Below are positions 10,649-20,064 of a stretch of DNA of 64,000 nt, one piece after another. The position numbers and the translations under genes are program-made. The stretch lies in contig NZ_JAUSXO010000001.1 of NCBI RefSeq assembly GCF_030816075.1, positions 930,001-994,000 on the forward strand. Direction: 5' to 3'. This DNA comes from Arthrobacter agilis (GTDB taxonomy: Bacteria > Actinomycetota > Actinomycetes > Actinomycetales > Micrococcaceae). The notes beneath the pieces are model-generated. The model saw only the letters and a list, made by a program, of their open reading frames with translations, did no database searches and was not told the DNA's origin. Every line of letters starts with the position of its first letter. Within the stretch, counting starts at the first letter, position 1.

Positions 10649-11422
10649 GTGTACTCTGCCGCGGGTCCCGGACCGGCCTCCCCGTTCTACTGGAACGCCG
10701 AGGTCCGTCCGGGGCTCCGGGTCGCCTTCACCTCCGCGGCGGCAGGCAACCTCGCCCTCCACGTCGGGGATGACGCCGAGGGTGTGCACGAGAACCGGCG
10801 CCGGCTCGAGGACTCGATGGGTGTCGCCGCGGGAGCCCTGCGCTTCATGAGCCAGACCCACTCCGACCGCGTCGCGATCGTCGACGGCAGTGCCGGCAGC
10901 GGGCACGGGACCGGCGCCTCCCCGGCGCCGCACGCCGACGCCATGGTCTCGCGCACCGGCACCCATCCGCTCGCCGTCCTGGTGGCCGACTGCGTGCCGA
11001 TCGTGCTCGCCGACGCGTCGGTCACCGAGGGCGGCACGGGTGCGACGGCTGTCGTCCACGCAGGCCGCGCGGGCGTCGCCAACGGGATCGTCGCCCACGC
11101 CGCGCGGACGCTCCGCCGGTCCGGCGCACGAGACCTCACCGCGTGGATCGGCCCGTCCGTCTGTGGATCCTGCTACGAGGTCCCGGAGGACCTGATGCGG
11201 TCCGTGGCAGCAGCCCTGCCCGAGGCGGCATCGAGGACCCGCGCCGGCACTGCCGCCCTCGACCTGCCCGCCGCGGTCCGCCGTCAGCTCGGGGACGCCG
11301 GTGTCGGCGTCGGGCACGTGGCCGGAGCCGGCCCGGCCTGCACGCTGGAGAACCCAGCACTGTTCTCCCATCGCCGTGCACCCGGGGCGGGCCGCATCGC
11401 CGGCCTGGTCTGGCGCACGTGA
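10649..11422 (+). CDS. pgeF: Peptidoglycan editing factor / YfiH-type multicopper-like protein PgeF
   Basis: This is a YfiH/laccase-domain protein; the E. coli member PgeF removes mis-incorporated L-Ser-containing muropeptide precursors, while other members act on purine nucleosides. The 257 residues carry the metal-site motifs: QTHSDRV (about 68-74), ADCVPIVLAD (about 113) and HAGRAGVANGIV (about 137), plus GPSVCGSCYEVPE. It starts at a GTG three bases after the ftsZ stop with no strong ribosome site, and overlaps yggS by GTGA, so it is probably read through from ftsZ. The biochemical role is inferred from the family. Confidence 0.88.
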   Translation: MYSAAGPGPASPFYWNAEVRPGLRVAFTSAAAGNLALHVGDDAEGVHENRRRLEDSMGVAAGALRFMSQTHSDRVAIVDGSAGSGHGTGASPAPHADAMVSRTGTHPLAVLVADCVPIVLADASVTEGGTGATAVVHAGRAGVANGIVAHAARTLRRSGARDLTAWIGPSVCGSCYEVPEDLMRSVAAALPEAASRTRAGTAALDLPAAVRRQLGDAGVGVGHVAGAGPACTLENPALFSHRRAPGAGRIAGLVWRT

Positions 11423-12252
11423 GTCCCGCCGGGGGAGCCGCGGAGCACGACGGCGTCCGCGCCCGCGACCTCGCGGACCGGCTCGCCGCGGTCCGTGCCC
11501 GGATCGCAGCGGCCGCGGCCGCTGCCGGGCGGACCGCGCCGGAGCTGATCGTGGTCACCAAGTTCTTCCCCGCCGCCGACGTGCGGATCCTCGCGGGTCT
11601 CGGGGTGGGCGACGTGGGGGAGAACCGGGACCAGGAGGCCGCAGCGAAGGCAGCCGATCTCGGGGACCTCGACCTGCGCTGGCACTTCATCGGACAGCTG
11701 CAGACCAATAAGGCGAAGTCTGTCGTCCGCTACGCCCACAGCGTGCACTCGGTGGACCGCCCGGCACTCGTCGGAGCACTCGCGAAGGCGATGGCCGCGG
11801 AACAGGGGAGACGCGCGGCCGAGGGCCTGCCCGACCGCCCCGACCTCGAGTGCTTTTTGCAGTTCACCCTCGACGCCCGCCACCAGCCCGTGGACCAGCA
11901 CGCCGCCGATGCCCCTGGCAATCCTCCGGCCGGTCCTCCGGCCGGGACGGGGAGCCGGACGGCCGATCGCGGCGGTGCGCTCCCGGCCGATGCAGTCGAC
12001 CTGGCGCGGGCCGTCAGCGCGACCGCGGGACTGCGGCTCGCCGGCGTCATGGGCGTCGCGCCGCTCGGGGCGGACCCCGCGGAGGCGTTCGGTCGGCTCC
12101 TGCGGATCAGCGAGGCGGTACGCGCGGTGGACCCCTCCGCGTCGGCCGTCTCCGCCGGGATGAGCGGGGATCTCGAAGCGGCCGTCGCGGCCGGCGCGAC
12201 ACACCTCCGGATCGGTTCTGATGTACTCGGTCCCCGTCCGGCCGTGGGGTAG
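11419..12252 (+). CDS. YggS-family pyridoxal phosphate homeostasis protein
   Basis: YggS/PLPBP proteins bind PLP on a lysine in an alanine-racemase-like barrel and buffer PLP in the cell. The 277 residues show the PLP lysine motif VVTKFFP (Lys near 48), WHFIGQLQTNK (near 88) and SAGMSGDLEAAV (near 246). GTG at 11419 overlaps the pgeF stop; longer upstream starts lie inside pgeF. Between about residues 155 and 190 there is a Pro/Gly/Ala-rich insertion, so the protein is longer than the usual 220-250. Position between ftsZ and sepF is typical of Gram-positive genomes. Confidence 0.9.
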   Translation: MSPAGGAAEHDGVRARDLADRLAAVRARIAAAAAAAGRTAPELIVVTKFFPAADVRILAGLGVGDVGENRDQEAAAKAADLGDLDLRWHFIGQLQTNKAKSVVRYAHSVHSVDRPALVGALAKAMAAEQGRRAAEGLPDRPDLECFLQFTLDARHQPVDQHAADAPGNPPAGPPAGTGSRTADRGGALPADAVDLARAVSATAGLRLAGVMGVAPLGADPAEAFGRLLRISEAVRAVDPSASAVSAGMSGDLEAAVAAGATHLRIGSDVLGPRPAVG

Positions 12253-12352
12253 CGTCTGAAGCGACAACGGGCGGCACGACATGCAGCCGGGCGTGACGCA
12301 TACGGCACGGCTCCGGACCCCACCAATCCACTCACTCAGAACAGGAGTCACC

Positions 12353-12874
12353 ATGGCTGGCGCACTGCGCAAGACGATGATCTACCTTGGGCTCGCCGAT
12401 GGTGATGAGCACTACGAGCCCGAAACGAAAAGCGCGCCCAGCAGGAACGAGGATTATTCAGTGGACTACGACCGCGACGAACGCCACCTCGAGCCCGCCC
12501 CCGTGGCGACCCGGGTCGCCCCCGCCGAGGAGTACCGCGCGCCCGTGACGCCCATCAAGCGCGCGCCGTCGTCGCGCGAGGACTCCGCCGCGCTGCGCCA
12601 GATCACCACCATCCACCCGCGCTCCTACAACGACGCCAAGCTCATCGGCGAGAGCTTCCGGGACGGCATCCCCGTGATCATGAACGTCACCGACATGGGC
12701 GAGGCCGACGCGAAGCGGCTCGTCGATTTCTCGGCGGGCCTCGTCTTCGGCCTGCACGGCAGCATCGAGCGGGTCACCAATAAGGTGTTCCTGCTGTCGC
12801 CGTCGTATATTGAAGTCCTCGGCGAGGACCTGAAGGCGAGCGAGGCGCAGACCAGCTTCTTCAACCAGAGCTGA
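12353..12874 (+). CDS. sepF: Cell division protein SepF
   Basis: SepF is the membrane anchor and partner of FtsZ; in Actinobacteria, which lack FtsA, it tethers the Z ring. The 173-residue protein has an N-terminal amphipathic helix ([16 protein letters not shown]), an acidic and Pro-rich linker, and a C-terminal SepF domain from about residue 80 ([32 protein letters not shown]). ATG at 12353 is chosen over an in-frame upstream ATG at 12281 because AGGAG at 12343-12347 is five bases away and the membrane helix starts here. A TAGCGT at 12250-12255 could be a -10 box. Confidence 0.96.
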   Translation: MAGALRKTMIYLGLADGDEHYEPETKSAPSRNEDYSVDYDRDERHLEPAPVATRVAPAEEYRAPVTPIKRAPSSREDSAALRQITTIHPRSYNDAKLIGESFRDGIPVIMNVTDMGEADAKRLVDFSAGLVFGLHGSIERVTNKVFLLSPSYIEVLGEDLKASEAQTSFFNQS

Positions 12875-12932
12875 CCGTCGCGGCCGTCACGGTCGCCGAC
12901 CCTCCGATGGCCCGAAGGACTGGAACTGCTCC

Positions 12933-13223
12933 GTGAGTTTGGTATTCGCCCTGATCTACCTGGTACTGATGCTGTTCCAGCTCGCCCTGATCCTGCGGAT
13001 CATCTACGACGCCGTGCAGGGCTTCGCGCGGGACTGGCGTCCCCAGAAGCTCGCCCTGGTGCTCGCCTCGGGCGTGTACTCCGTGACGGACCCGCCCATC
13101 AAGGGGCTCCGCCGGCTGATCCCGCCGCTCCGCCTGGGCGGGGTGCAGCTCGACCTCGCGTTCCTGGTGCTCTTCATCGTGGTGCTGATCCTGATGTCCG
13201 TGTCCGCGGGGCTCGCCACCTAG
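12933..13223 (+). CDS. YggT family membrane protein
   Basis: This is a 96-residue integral membrane protein of the YggT family, with two hydrophobic segments (about 3-25 and 68-92) separated by a short loop containing DWRPQ and DPPIKGLRRLIPP, the family hallmarks. YggT sits between sepF and divIVA in most Gram-positive genomes; its role is unknown, with osmotic or division links proposed. It starts at a GTG 58 bases after sepF. Confidence 0.88.
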   Translation: MSLVFALIYLVLMLFQLALILRIIYDAVQGFARDWRPQKLALVLASGVYSVTDPPIKGLRRLIPPLRLGGVQLDLAFLVLFIVVLILMSVSAGLAT

Positions 13224-13367
13224 CGTCCGAGTCCGTTTCGTGATGCAGTTCCAGAAGATATACGCTGATTCACAGTTCGACGTGAGTCCCGTGTTCATGT
13301 CCACAATTCGGTACCGCAGCCATGCCCGCCTCCAGGGGGGCGGCTTCTATCAGTATGAGGTGACCAG

Positions 13368-14018
13368 ATGGCTTTGACGCCAGAAGACGTTGTCAACAAG
13401 AGGTTCCAGCCGACCAAGTTCCGCGAGGGCTACGACCAGGATGAGGTGGACGACTTCCTCGACGAGATCGTCGTCGAGCTCCGCCGCCTGAACTCCGAGA
13501 ACGAGGAACTGCGCCGCAAGCTCGGCGACGGCTCGGCCGACACGTCCCAGGCCACGACGGTCCCGGCCCCGGTCGCCGCCAGCACGCACACCGAGGACGC
13601 CGACGCCGACGCCGCAGCGGAGAAGGCCCCGGCGACGGTTGCGGACGTCGAGGAGCCCACGCCGGCCCCTGCCGCCCCCGCCACTCCTGCCGCCGGCGGA
13701 TCCGCCGAGTCCGCCGCGGGCGTGCTCGCCATGGCCCAGCGCCTGCACGACGAGTACGTCAACGCCGGTGTGGAGCAGCGCGACAAGATCATCGCCGAGG
13801 CGCAGATCGAAGCCAGCGGCCTCGTCAACGACGCCCAGGAGAAGAGCCGCAAGACCCTCGGGGACCTCGAGCAGCAGAAGTCCGTCCTCGAGAGCAAGGT
13901 GGAGCAGCTCCGCGGCTTCGAGAGCGACTACCGTGCCCGCCTGAAGGCCTACATCGAGGGTCAGCTCCGCGACCTGGACGCCCGCGGGTCGCTCGCGGCC
14001 GACGCCACGGCGTCCTAG
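13368..14018 (+). CDS. divIVA: Polar growth / septum protein DivIVA (Wag31)
   Basis: DivIVA (Wag31) is a coiled-coil scaffold that marks negatively curved membrane and directs polar growth in Actinobacteria. The 216 residues contain the lipid-binding N-terminal domain (LTPEDVVNKRFQPTKFREGY, DEVDDFLDEI) and a first coiled coil to about 55. A Pro/Ala/Glu-rich linker follows (about 60-115), then a second coiled coil from about 120 to 205. ATG at 13368 follows GAGGTGA (13357-13363). The 144-base gap from yggT probably carries its own promoter, but no convincing -35/-10 pair was found. Confidence 0.95.
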   Translation: MALTPEDVVNKRFQPTKFREGYDQDEVDDFLDEIVVELRRLNSENEELRRKLGDGSADTSQATTVPAPVAASTHTEDADADAAAEKAPATVADVEEPTPAPAAPATPAAGGSAESAAGVLAMAQRLHDEYVNAGVEQRDKIIAEAQIEASGLVNDAQEKSRKTLGDLEQQKSVLESKVEQLRGFESDYRARLKAYIEGQLRDLDARGSLAADATAS

Positions 14019-14053
14019 CAGGTCGTCCGGCCCGGTACGGGCCGCCAGCGGGA

Positions 14054-14091
14054 GGGCCGGTGGCCGGGGGGCGATCCCCGGCGGCCGGCCC
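14054..14091 (+). terminator. Hairpin after divIVA
   Basis: A GC-rich hairpin with arms of about 16 bases (14054-14069 with 14076-14091, one mismatch and one G-T pair) and a six-base loop, 36 bases after the divIVA stop. No strong T tract follows. It marks the likely end of the division cluster. Confidence 0.55.
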
Positions 14092-14152
14092 TTCCGCCGT
14101 TCCAGCCGCCGCGCACCGCGGCGGACACCAGCGAGTAGACCTTGGACGCACC

Positions 14153-14764
14153 GTGAACGAGCACCAGCCAGCCGATCCCGCTCCTCCCGGAGACCCCGCC
14201 CACGCCCGGAGGATCCCCCTGCAGTACGGCGCGGTGATGCTGCTGTGCACCCTCGTGGCCTACACCCTCGACCAGCTCACGAAGTGGTGGGTCGTCGCGA
14301 CGATGACCGAGGGGCAGGTCACCCCCGTCCTGCCCCCGCTGCTCCACTGGCGCTTCATCCGGAACCCGGGAGCGGCGTTCTCCATCGGCACCGACTACAC
14401 CTGGGTGTTCACCATCGTCATGGTCGTCGTCGCCGTCGCCATCGTGCTGCAGGTACGGAAGGTCGCGTCCTGGGGCTGGGCCGTGGCGCTCGGCCTCGTC
14501 CTCGGCGGCGCCCTCGGCAACCTCACCGACCGGCTCCTCCGGGAACCGTCCTTCGGCCAGGGCCACGTGGTGGACTTCATCGCCCTGCCCAACTTCGCGA
14601 TCTTCAACATCGCCGACTCGGCCGTCGTCAGCGGGGTGGTGCTCATCTGCATCCTGACCCTGCGCGGCATCGGCATGGACGGCCGGCGGACCACCGACGA
14701 CAAGCCGGGCACGCCGGGCGACGACGCCCGGACGGCCGGGGACCAGGGCGACGATGACCGCTGA
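14153..14764 (+). CDS. lspA: Lipoprotein signal peptidase LspA
   Basis: LspA cleaves prolipoprotein signal peptides after lipid modification; it is a membrane aspartyl protease (A8 family). The 203 residues contain four hydrophobic segments and both catalytic aspartates, Asp126 in GNLTDR and Asp155 in FNIADS, together with [11 protein letters not shown] hydrophilic, Asp/Gly-rich tail follows the last helix (about 180-203). GTG at 14153 places about 20 residues before the first helix. It overlaps rluD by 11 bases. Confidence 0.94.
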   Translation: MNEHQPADPAPPGDPAHARRIPLQYGAVMLLCTLVAYTLDQLTKWWVVATMTEGQVTPVLPPLLHWRFIRNPGAAFSIGTDYTWVFTIVMVVVAVAIVLQVRKVASWGWAVALGLVLGGALGNLTDRLLREPSFGQGHVVDFIALPNFAIFNIADSAVVSGVVLICILTLRGIGMDGRRTTDDKPGTPGDDARTAGDQGDDDR

Positions 14765-15689
14765 CCACCGGCAGCTCACCGTCCCCGACACCGACGCGGG
14801 GAGCCGCGTCGACGCGGCCGTCGCCCGCCTGCTCGAGGTCTCACGATCGGCGGTGGCACAGTGGTGCGCCGACGGCCGCGTCCTGCGCGGCGGGGTGACG
14901 CTGGCCAAATCGGACCGCGTCCACGCCGGGGACCGGCTCGACGTCGACGTGCCGGACCCCGGGGACAGGCACCGCATCATCCCCGAGGCCGTCGACGGCA
15001 TGGGGATCCTGCTCGACGACGAGGACTTCGTCGTCGTCGACAAGCCCGTGGGGGTCGCCGCCCACCCGTCGCCGGGCTGGGTCGGCCCCACCGTCGTCGG
15101 CGCCCTCGCGGCGGCCGGCTACCGCATCTCGACGTCGGGCGCGCCGGAGCGCGTCGGGATCGTCCACCGGCTCGACGTCGGCACGTCGGGGGCGATGGTC
15201 GTCGCCAAGACCGAACCCGCCTACACGGCGCTCAAGCGCGCCTTCAAGGAGCGGACGGTCGACAAGGTGTACCACGCGGTGGTGCAGGGGCTGCCCGAGC
15301 CGCTCAAGGGCACCATCGACGCGCCGATCGGGCGACACCCGCACCACGAGTGGCGCTTCGCCGTCATGGAGGGCGGCCGGGACTCCGTGACGCACTACGA
15401 GGTGCTGGAGGCCTTCGGCCGGGCGAGCCTCGTGGAGGTGCACCTCGAGACCGGCCGGACGCACCAGATCCGCGTGCATTTCTCCGCGCTGCGCCACCCC
15501 TGCGCCGGGGACCTCACCTACGGGGCGGACCCCCGGCTCGCCGCGGAGCTCGGCCTCACCCGGCAGTGGCTCCACGCGCACCGCCTGGGCTTCGCGCATC
15601 CTCGGACGGGCGAGCCCGTGAGCGTCACGAGCCCCTACCCCGTGGACCTGGCCTACGCGGTCACGGCCCTCTCCACCGGACTCGTCTGA
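14754..15689 (+). CDS. Pseudouridine synthase, RluD/RluA family
   Basis: RluA-family enzymes convert uridines in 23S rRNA or tRNA to pseudouridine. The 311 residues have an N-terminal S4 RNA-binding domain ([20 protein letters not shown]) and the catalytic motif [16 protein letters not shown] with the nucleophile Asp141. [16 protein letters not shown] and [14 protein letters not shown] complete the family pattern. Placement directly after lspA, overlapping it by 11 bases, is common. Whether the targets are those of RluD cannot be decided here. Confidence 0.93.
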   Translation: MTADHRQLTVPDTDAGSRVDAAVARLLEVSRSAVAQWCADGRVLRGGVTLAKSDRVHAGDRLDVDVPDPGDRHRIIPEAVDGMGILLDDEDFVVVDKPVGVAAHPSPGWVGPTVVGALAAAGYRISTSGAPERVGIVHRLDVGTSGAMVVAKTEPAYTALKRAFKERTVDKVYHAVVQGLPEPLKGTIDAPIGRHPHHEWRFAVMEGGRDSVTHYEVLEAFGRASLVEVHLETGRTHQIRVHFSALRHPCAGDLTYGADPRLAAELGLTRQWLHAHRLGFAHPRTGEPVSVTSPYPVDLAYAVTALSTGLV

Positions 15690-15771
15690 CAGGCCACGCC
15701 GGGGCGCGTCGGACACGCCGGAGCGACCTCGGTCGATGCTCCCGGCGGCCGTCCGTCAGGTAGGGGAGCAC

Positions 15772-15777
15772 TAGACT
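15772..15777 (+). promoter_or_regulatory. -10 box of a leaderless dnaE promoter
   Basis: TAGACT ends six bases before the dnaE GTG, which would put the transcription start on the first base of the start codon. No ribosome site at proper distance is seen, consistent with a leaderless mRNA. No good -35 hexamer is visible. Confidence 0.6.
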
Positions 15778-15783
15778 TGGCAG

Positions 15784-18700
15784 GTGGCTACTCCTGCATC
15801 GACCGACTCGTTCGTCCATCTCCACAACCACACCGAGTACTCGATGCTCGACGGCGCGGCCCGGCTGACGGACCTCTTCAGCCACACCGAGGAACTCGGG
15901 ATGAAGGCCCTGGCGACCACGGACCACGGGTTCGTGTTCGGTGCCTTCGACTTCTGGAGCAAGGCCACCAGCGCGGGGATCAAGCCGATCATCGGCGTCG
16001 AGGCCTACCTGACCCCGGGGACCGCCCGGAACGACCGCACGCGCGTGCAGTGGGGCGGTGGCGGGCGCGACGACGTCTCCGGTGCCGGTGCCTACACGCA
16101 CATGACCCTGTGGTCGGAGACCACCGAGGGCATGCACAACCTCTTCCGGATGTCCTCGCTCGCCTCCCTCGAGGGCTACCTGTACAAGCCCCGCATGGAC
16201 CGCGACCTGCTGCAGACCTACGGCAAGGGCCTGATCGCGACCACCGGCTGCCCGTCGGGTGAGGTGCAGACCAAGCTGCGGCTCGGCCTGTACGACGAGG
16301 CGCGGCAGGCGGCGTCGGACTTCCGCGACATCTTCGGGGCCGAGAACTACTTCTGCGAACTCATGGACCACGGGCTCGACATCGAGCGCAACGTCAAGGC
16401 GGACCTCATCCGGCTCGCGAAGGAACTCGGCCTGCCGCTCGTCGCCACGAACGACCTGCACTACACGCACGCCGAGGACTCGAAGGCGCATGCCGCGCTG
16501 CTCTGCGTGCAGTCCGGGTCCACCCTCGCCGACCCGAAGCGCTTCAAGTTCGACGCCGACGAGTTCTACCTGAAGTCGCCGGCGGAGATGCGGGCCATCT
16601 TCCGTGACTACCCCGAGGCCTGCGACAACACCCTGCTCATCGCCGAGCGGTGCGACGTGGAGTTCAACACCAAGGCGAACTACATGCCGCGCTTCCCGGT
16701 CCCGGAGGGGGAGAACGAGCAGTCCTGGTTCGTCAAGGAGGTCGAGACGGGCCTGCAGTACCGCTACCCCGCGGGCGTGCCGGACGACGTCCGCAAGCAG
16801 GCGGAGTTCGAGGTCGGCGTCATCACCCAGATGGGCTTCCCCGGCTACTTCCTCGTGGTGGCCGACTTCATCAACTGGGCGAAGAACAACGGCATCCGTG
16901 TCGGTCCGGGCCGCGGCTCGGGTGCGGGCTCCATGGTGGCCTACGCCATGCGCATCACCGACCTCGACCCGCTCAAGCATGGCCTCATCTTCGAGCGGTT
17001 CCTCAACCCCGAGCGTGTGTCCATGCCCGACTTCGACGTCGACTTCGATGATCGCCGCCGCTCGGAGGTCATCCGGTACGTGACGGAGAAGTACGGCGAC
17101 GAGCGCGTGGCCATGATCGTCACCTACGGCACCATCAAGGCCAAGCAGGCGCTCAAGGACTCCTCCCGCGTCATGGGCTACCCGTTCTCCACCGGGGAGC
17201 GGCTCACGAAGGCCATGCCGCCGGACGTCATGGGCAAGGGACTCGCCCTCGCCGACGTGCACAACAAGAACGCCAAGCGCTACTCCGAGGCCGAGGAGCT
17301 GCGCGAACTGCTGAAGACCGACGCCGACTCCGAGAAGGTGTTCGAGACGGCGCTGGGCCTCGAGGGGCTGAAGCGCCAGTGGGGCGTGCACGCGGCCGGC
17401 GTCATCATGTCCTCGGACCCGCTGATCGACATCATCCCGATCATGCGCCGTGAGCAGGACGGCCAGATCATCACGCAGTTCGACTACCCCACGTGCGAGG
17501 GTCTCGGGCTGATCAAGATGGACTTCCTCGGCCTGAGGAACCTGACGATCATCACGGACGCCGTCGAGAACATCAAGGCCAACAAGGACACCGACCTCGT
17601 CCTGGAGGACCTGGAACTCGACGACAAGGCGTCCTACGAGCTCCTGGCGCGCGGCGACACCCTGGGCGTCTTCCAGCTCGACGGCGGCCCCATGCGGTCC
17701 CTCCTGAAGCTCATGCGCCCCGACAACTTCGAGGACATCTCGGCCGTCCTGGCCCTGTACCGGCCGGGTCCCATGGGCGTGAACTCGCACACCAACTACG
17801 CCCTGCGCAAGAACGGCCTGCAGGACATCGAGCCCATCCACCCCGAGCTCGAGGGGCCCCTCGAGGAGATCCTCGGCGGGACGTACGGCCTGATCGTGTA
17901 CCAGGAGCAGGTGATGAGCGCCGCGCAGAAGCTGGCGAACTTCACGCTCGGCCAGGCCGACATGCTGCGCCGCGCCATGGGCAAGAAGAAGAAGTCCGAG
18001 CTGGACAAGCAGCAGGCGGACTTCTTCGCGGGCATGAAGGCCAACGGCTACTCGCAGGCCGCGATGGACAAGCTGTGGACCGTGCTCGAGTCCTTCTCGG
18101 ACTACGCGTTCAACAAGGCCCACACGGCGGCCTACGGCCTCGTGTCCTACTGGACGGCGTACCTCAAGGCGCACTACCCCGCCGAGTACATGGCGGCCCT
18201 GCTCACCAGCGTCGGCGACGACAAGGACAAGCTCGCCATCTACCTCAACGAGTGCCGCCGCATGGGCATCACGGTGCTGCCGCCGGACGTCAACGAGTCG
18301 AGTGTCAACTTCACCCCGGTCGGCAAGGACATCCGCTTCGGCATGGGCGCCATCCGCAACGTGGGCGCGAACGTCGTCGGTGCCATGGTGGGAGCGCGCG
18401 AGGAGAAGGGGGCATTCACCTCGTTCAGCGACTTCCTGCAGAAGGTACCCGCCGTCGTCTGCAACAAGCGCACCATCGAATCGCTCATCAAGGCCGGCGC
18501 GTTCGACTCGCTCCGGCATCCCCGCCGTGCCCTCGCGATGATCCACGAGGAAGCGGTGGACAGCGTGATCGTCCTCAAGCGCAACGAGGCCGCGAACCAG
18601 TTCGACCTCTTCAGCGCGTTCGACGACGGCCCCGACGGCGTCGGCGTCAGCGCGCTGTCCGTCGACGTGCCCGACCTGCCCGAGTGGGACAAGAAGGACA

Positions 18701-19329
18701 AGCTGTCCTTCGAACGCGACATGCTCGGCCTCTACGTCTCGGACCACCCGCTGCAAGGGCTCGAGGGCATCCTCGGCCAGCACGCGGACTCGTCCATCCC
18801 GTCGATCATCAGCGAGGAGGGCCCGGCCGACGGCGCGATCGTCACGATCGCCGGCATGATCACCTCCCTGCAGCGGCGGATCGCGAAGAACAGCGGCAAC
18901 GCCTACGCGCGGGCCGAGGTCGAGGACCTCTCCGGTTCCATGGAGGTCATGTTCTTCGGGCAGGTCTACGGCCCCATCTCGGCGGTCCTCGCGGAGGACC
19001 TGATCGTGGTGGTGCGTGGACGCCTGCAGCGCCGCGACGACGGCGCCGTGATGCTCAACGCCCAGGAACTGACCGTCCCGGACCTCAGTGAGGGGCACTC
19101 GGGCCCTGTGGTGATCTCCATGCTGCAGCACAAGGCGACGGAGACGGCCGTGACGGCCCTCGGCGACGTCCTCCGGACGCACCCCGGCACCAGTGAGGTC
19201 CTCATCCGGCTGAACGGATCGCGCAAGGTCGAGGTGATGAAGCTCGGCGTCGACCTCCGCGTCAACCCGACGCCCGGGCTGTTCGGTGACCTGAAGGTGC
19301 TGCTCGGGCCTGCCTGCCTCGACGCCTGA
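15784..19329 (+). CDS. dnaE: DNA polymerase III alpha subunit DnaE1
   Basis: This is the replicative polymerase subunit. Its 1181 residues match DnaE1 of mycobacteria in size. It has an N-terminal PHP domain (FVHLHNHTEYSMLDGA, about 8-23) and the C-family palm with the catalytic aspartates in PDFDVDFDDRRR (about 416-427). The helix-hairpin-helix region and an OB-fold near the C-terminus (VTIAGMITSLQRRI, about residue 1020) follow. The PHP domain supplies proofreading in actinobacterial DnaE1. The GTG at 15784 is six bases after a -10 box and the mRNA is probably leaderless. Confidence 0.97.
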   Translation: MATPASTDSFVHLHNHTEYSMLDGAARLTDLFSHTEELGMKALATTDHGFVFGAFDFWSKATSAGIKPIIGVEAYLTPGTARNDRTRVQWGGGGRDDVSGAGAYTHMTLWSETTEGMHNLFRMSSLASLEGYLYKPRMDRDLLQTYGKGLIATTGCPSGEVQTKLRLGLYDEARQAASDFRDIFGAENYFCELMDHGLDIERNVKADLIRLAKELGLPLVATNDLHYTHAEDSKAHAALLCVQSGSTLADPKRFKFDADEFYLKSPAEMRAIFRDYPEACDNTLLIAERCDVEFNTKANYMPRFPVPEGENEQSWFVKEVETGLQYRYPAGVPDDVRKQAEFEVGVITQMGFPGYFLVVADFINWAKNNGIRVGPGRGSGAGSMVAYAMRITDLDPLKHGLIFERFLNPERVSMPDFDVDFDDRRRSEVIRYVTEKYGDERVAMIVTYGTIKAKQALKDSSRVMGYPFSTGERLTKAMPPDVMGKGLALADVHNKNAKRYSEAEELRELLKTDADSEKVFETALGLEGLKRQWGVHAAGVIMSSDPLIDIIPIMRREQDGQIITQFDYPTCEGLGLIKMDFLGLRNLTIITDAVENIKANKDTDLVLEDLELDDKASYELLARGDTLGVFQLDGGPMRSLLKLMRPDNFEDISAVLALYRPGPMGVNSHTNYALRKNGLQDIEPIHPELEGPLEEILGGTYGLIVYQEQVMSAAQKLANFTLGQADMLRRAMGKKKKSELDKQQADFFAGMKANGYSQAAMDKLWTVLESFSDYAFNKAHTAAYGLVSYWTAYLKAHYPAEYMAALLTSVGDDKDKLAIYLNECRRMGITVLPPDVNESSVNFTPVGKDIRFGMGAIRNVGANVVGAMVGAREEKGAFTSFSDFLQKVPAVVCNKRTIESLIKAGAFDSLRHPRRALAMIHEEAVDSVIVLKRNEAANQFDLFSAFDDGPDGVGVSALSVDVPDLPEWDKKDKLSFERDMLGLYVSDHPLQGLEGILGQHADSSIPSIISEEGPADGAIVTIAGMITSLQRRIAKNSGNAYARAEVEDLSGSMEVMFFGQVYGPISAVLAEDLIVVVRGRLQRRDDGAVMLNAQELTVPDLSEGHSGPVVISMLQHKATETAVTALGDVLRTHPGTSEVLIRLNGSRKVEVMKLGVDLRVNPTPGLFGDLKVLLGPACLDA

Positions 19330-19330
19330 C

Positions 19331-19354
19331 GGCTCCGGGCACGCGCCCGGAGCC
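19331..19354. terminator. Bidirectional hairpin between dnaE and the flavin reductase gene
   Basis: Perfect 10-bp stem GGCTCCGGGC / GCCCGGAGCC with loop ACGC, directly after the dnaE stop and 8 bases from the stop of the convergent gene. It can serve both transcripts. Confidence 0.7.
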
Positions 19355-19362
19355 GGACGGGC

Positions 19363-19893
19363 TCAGATGACGTAGTCGGTGGCCGTCGGCGTCCCGTAGC
19401 TCCCGCCGTGGTAGAGCAGGGGGGCGCCGTCGGGCCCGATGTTCCCCGCCACCACCTCGGCGACGACGACGGCGTTGTTCTCGAAGGACAGGCGCATGCT
19501 GATGCGGCCCACGAGCCAGCCGGCGACGTCCTTCAGGATCGGTACGCCCTCCGGGCCGGGCTCCCAGTGGTCGCCCGTGAAGCGGTCCTTCGTCCGGGCG
19601 AACCGGTTCGCGAGCCCCTCGTTCTCCGTGCTGAGCATGTGGACGCCCACGAAGCTGGTGTTCGCGACCGCGGGCCACGAGGAGGACGTCCTCGCCATGT
19701 TGAAGGAGAAGCGCGGGGGATCGGCGGACAGCGAGGCCACCGAGGTGGCTGTGAAACCGTAGGGGACGTCGTCGTAGGTCGCGGTGATGATGGCGACGCC
19801 GGCGGCGTGCCGGCGGAAGACCTCGCGGAAGGACTCTCCGTGCAGGGGGGCCGGGGACAGGGGGCCCCCCGGAGCGGTGCTGGGGTGGGTCAC
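19363..19893 (-). CDS. Flavin reductase family protein
   Basis: A 176-residue FMN-binding split-barrel protein of the HpaC/flavin reductase type, which reduces FMN or FAD with NAD(P)H for a partner monooxygenase. Family motifs are FREVFRRHAAGVAIITAT, GFTATSVASLSADPPRFSFN (about 46-65), and the C-terminal LLYHGGSYGT. The GTG start is preceded by GGAGGA five bases upstream. No monooxygenase gene is adjacent, so the partner is unknown. It converges on dnaE and is divergent from the 20065 gene. Confidence 0.85.
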   Translation of the reverse strand: MTHPSTAPGGPLSPAPLHGESFREVFRRHAAGVAIITATYDDVPYGFTATSVASLSADPPRFSFNMARTSSSWPAVANTSFVGVHMLSTENEGLANRFARTKDRFTGDHWEPGPEGVPILKDVAGWLVGRISMRLSFENNAVVVAEVVAGNIGPDGAPLLYHGGSYGTPTATDYVI

Positions 19894-19938
19894 GGGTTTC
19901 CTCCGGGTCGGTGTCGGCTGACGTGGCGGCAGGGACGG

Positions 19939-19975
19939 GACGGTTGCTGACGGACGGTTGCTGACGGACGGTTGC
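19939..19975. repeat. Short tandem repeat, 14-bp unit, 2.6 copies
   Basis: The unit GACGGTTGCTGACG occurs twice in full (19939-19952, 19953-19966) and once in part (19967-19975), with no mismatches. It lies 46 bases upstream of the flavin reductase start, in the divergent gap. It could be an operator array or simple slippage expansion. Confidence 0.7.
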
Positions 19976-20064
19976 CGGCCGACGTCCGCCGGGCACGGGC
20001 GGTGCCGTCATGTCCACCCTAGGCGCGGTCCCGGGGCACTGGAGGGTTTGTTAATGTAGAAGTC

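Noticed and set aside
9326-11371. A 681-codon minus-strand frame across ftsZ and pgeF
   Set aside because: Shadow of ftsZ and pgeF; no domain or start-site evidence.
15661-19182. A 1173-codon open frame antisense to dnaE
   Set aside because: It mirrors dnaE in a GC-rich genome, is dominated by Val/Asp/Gly/Arg/Leu with no recognisable motif, and dnaE carries all polymerase motifs.
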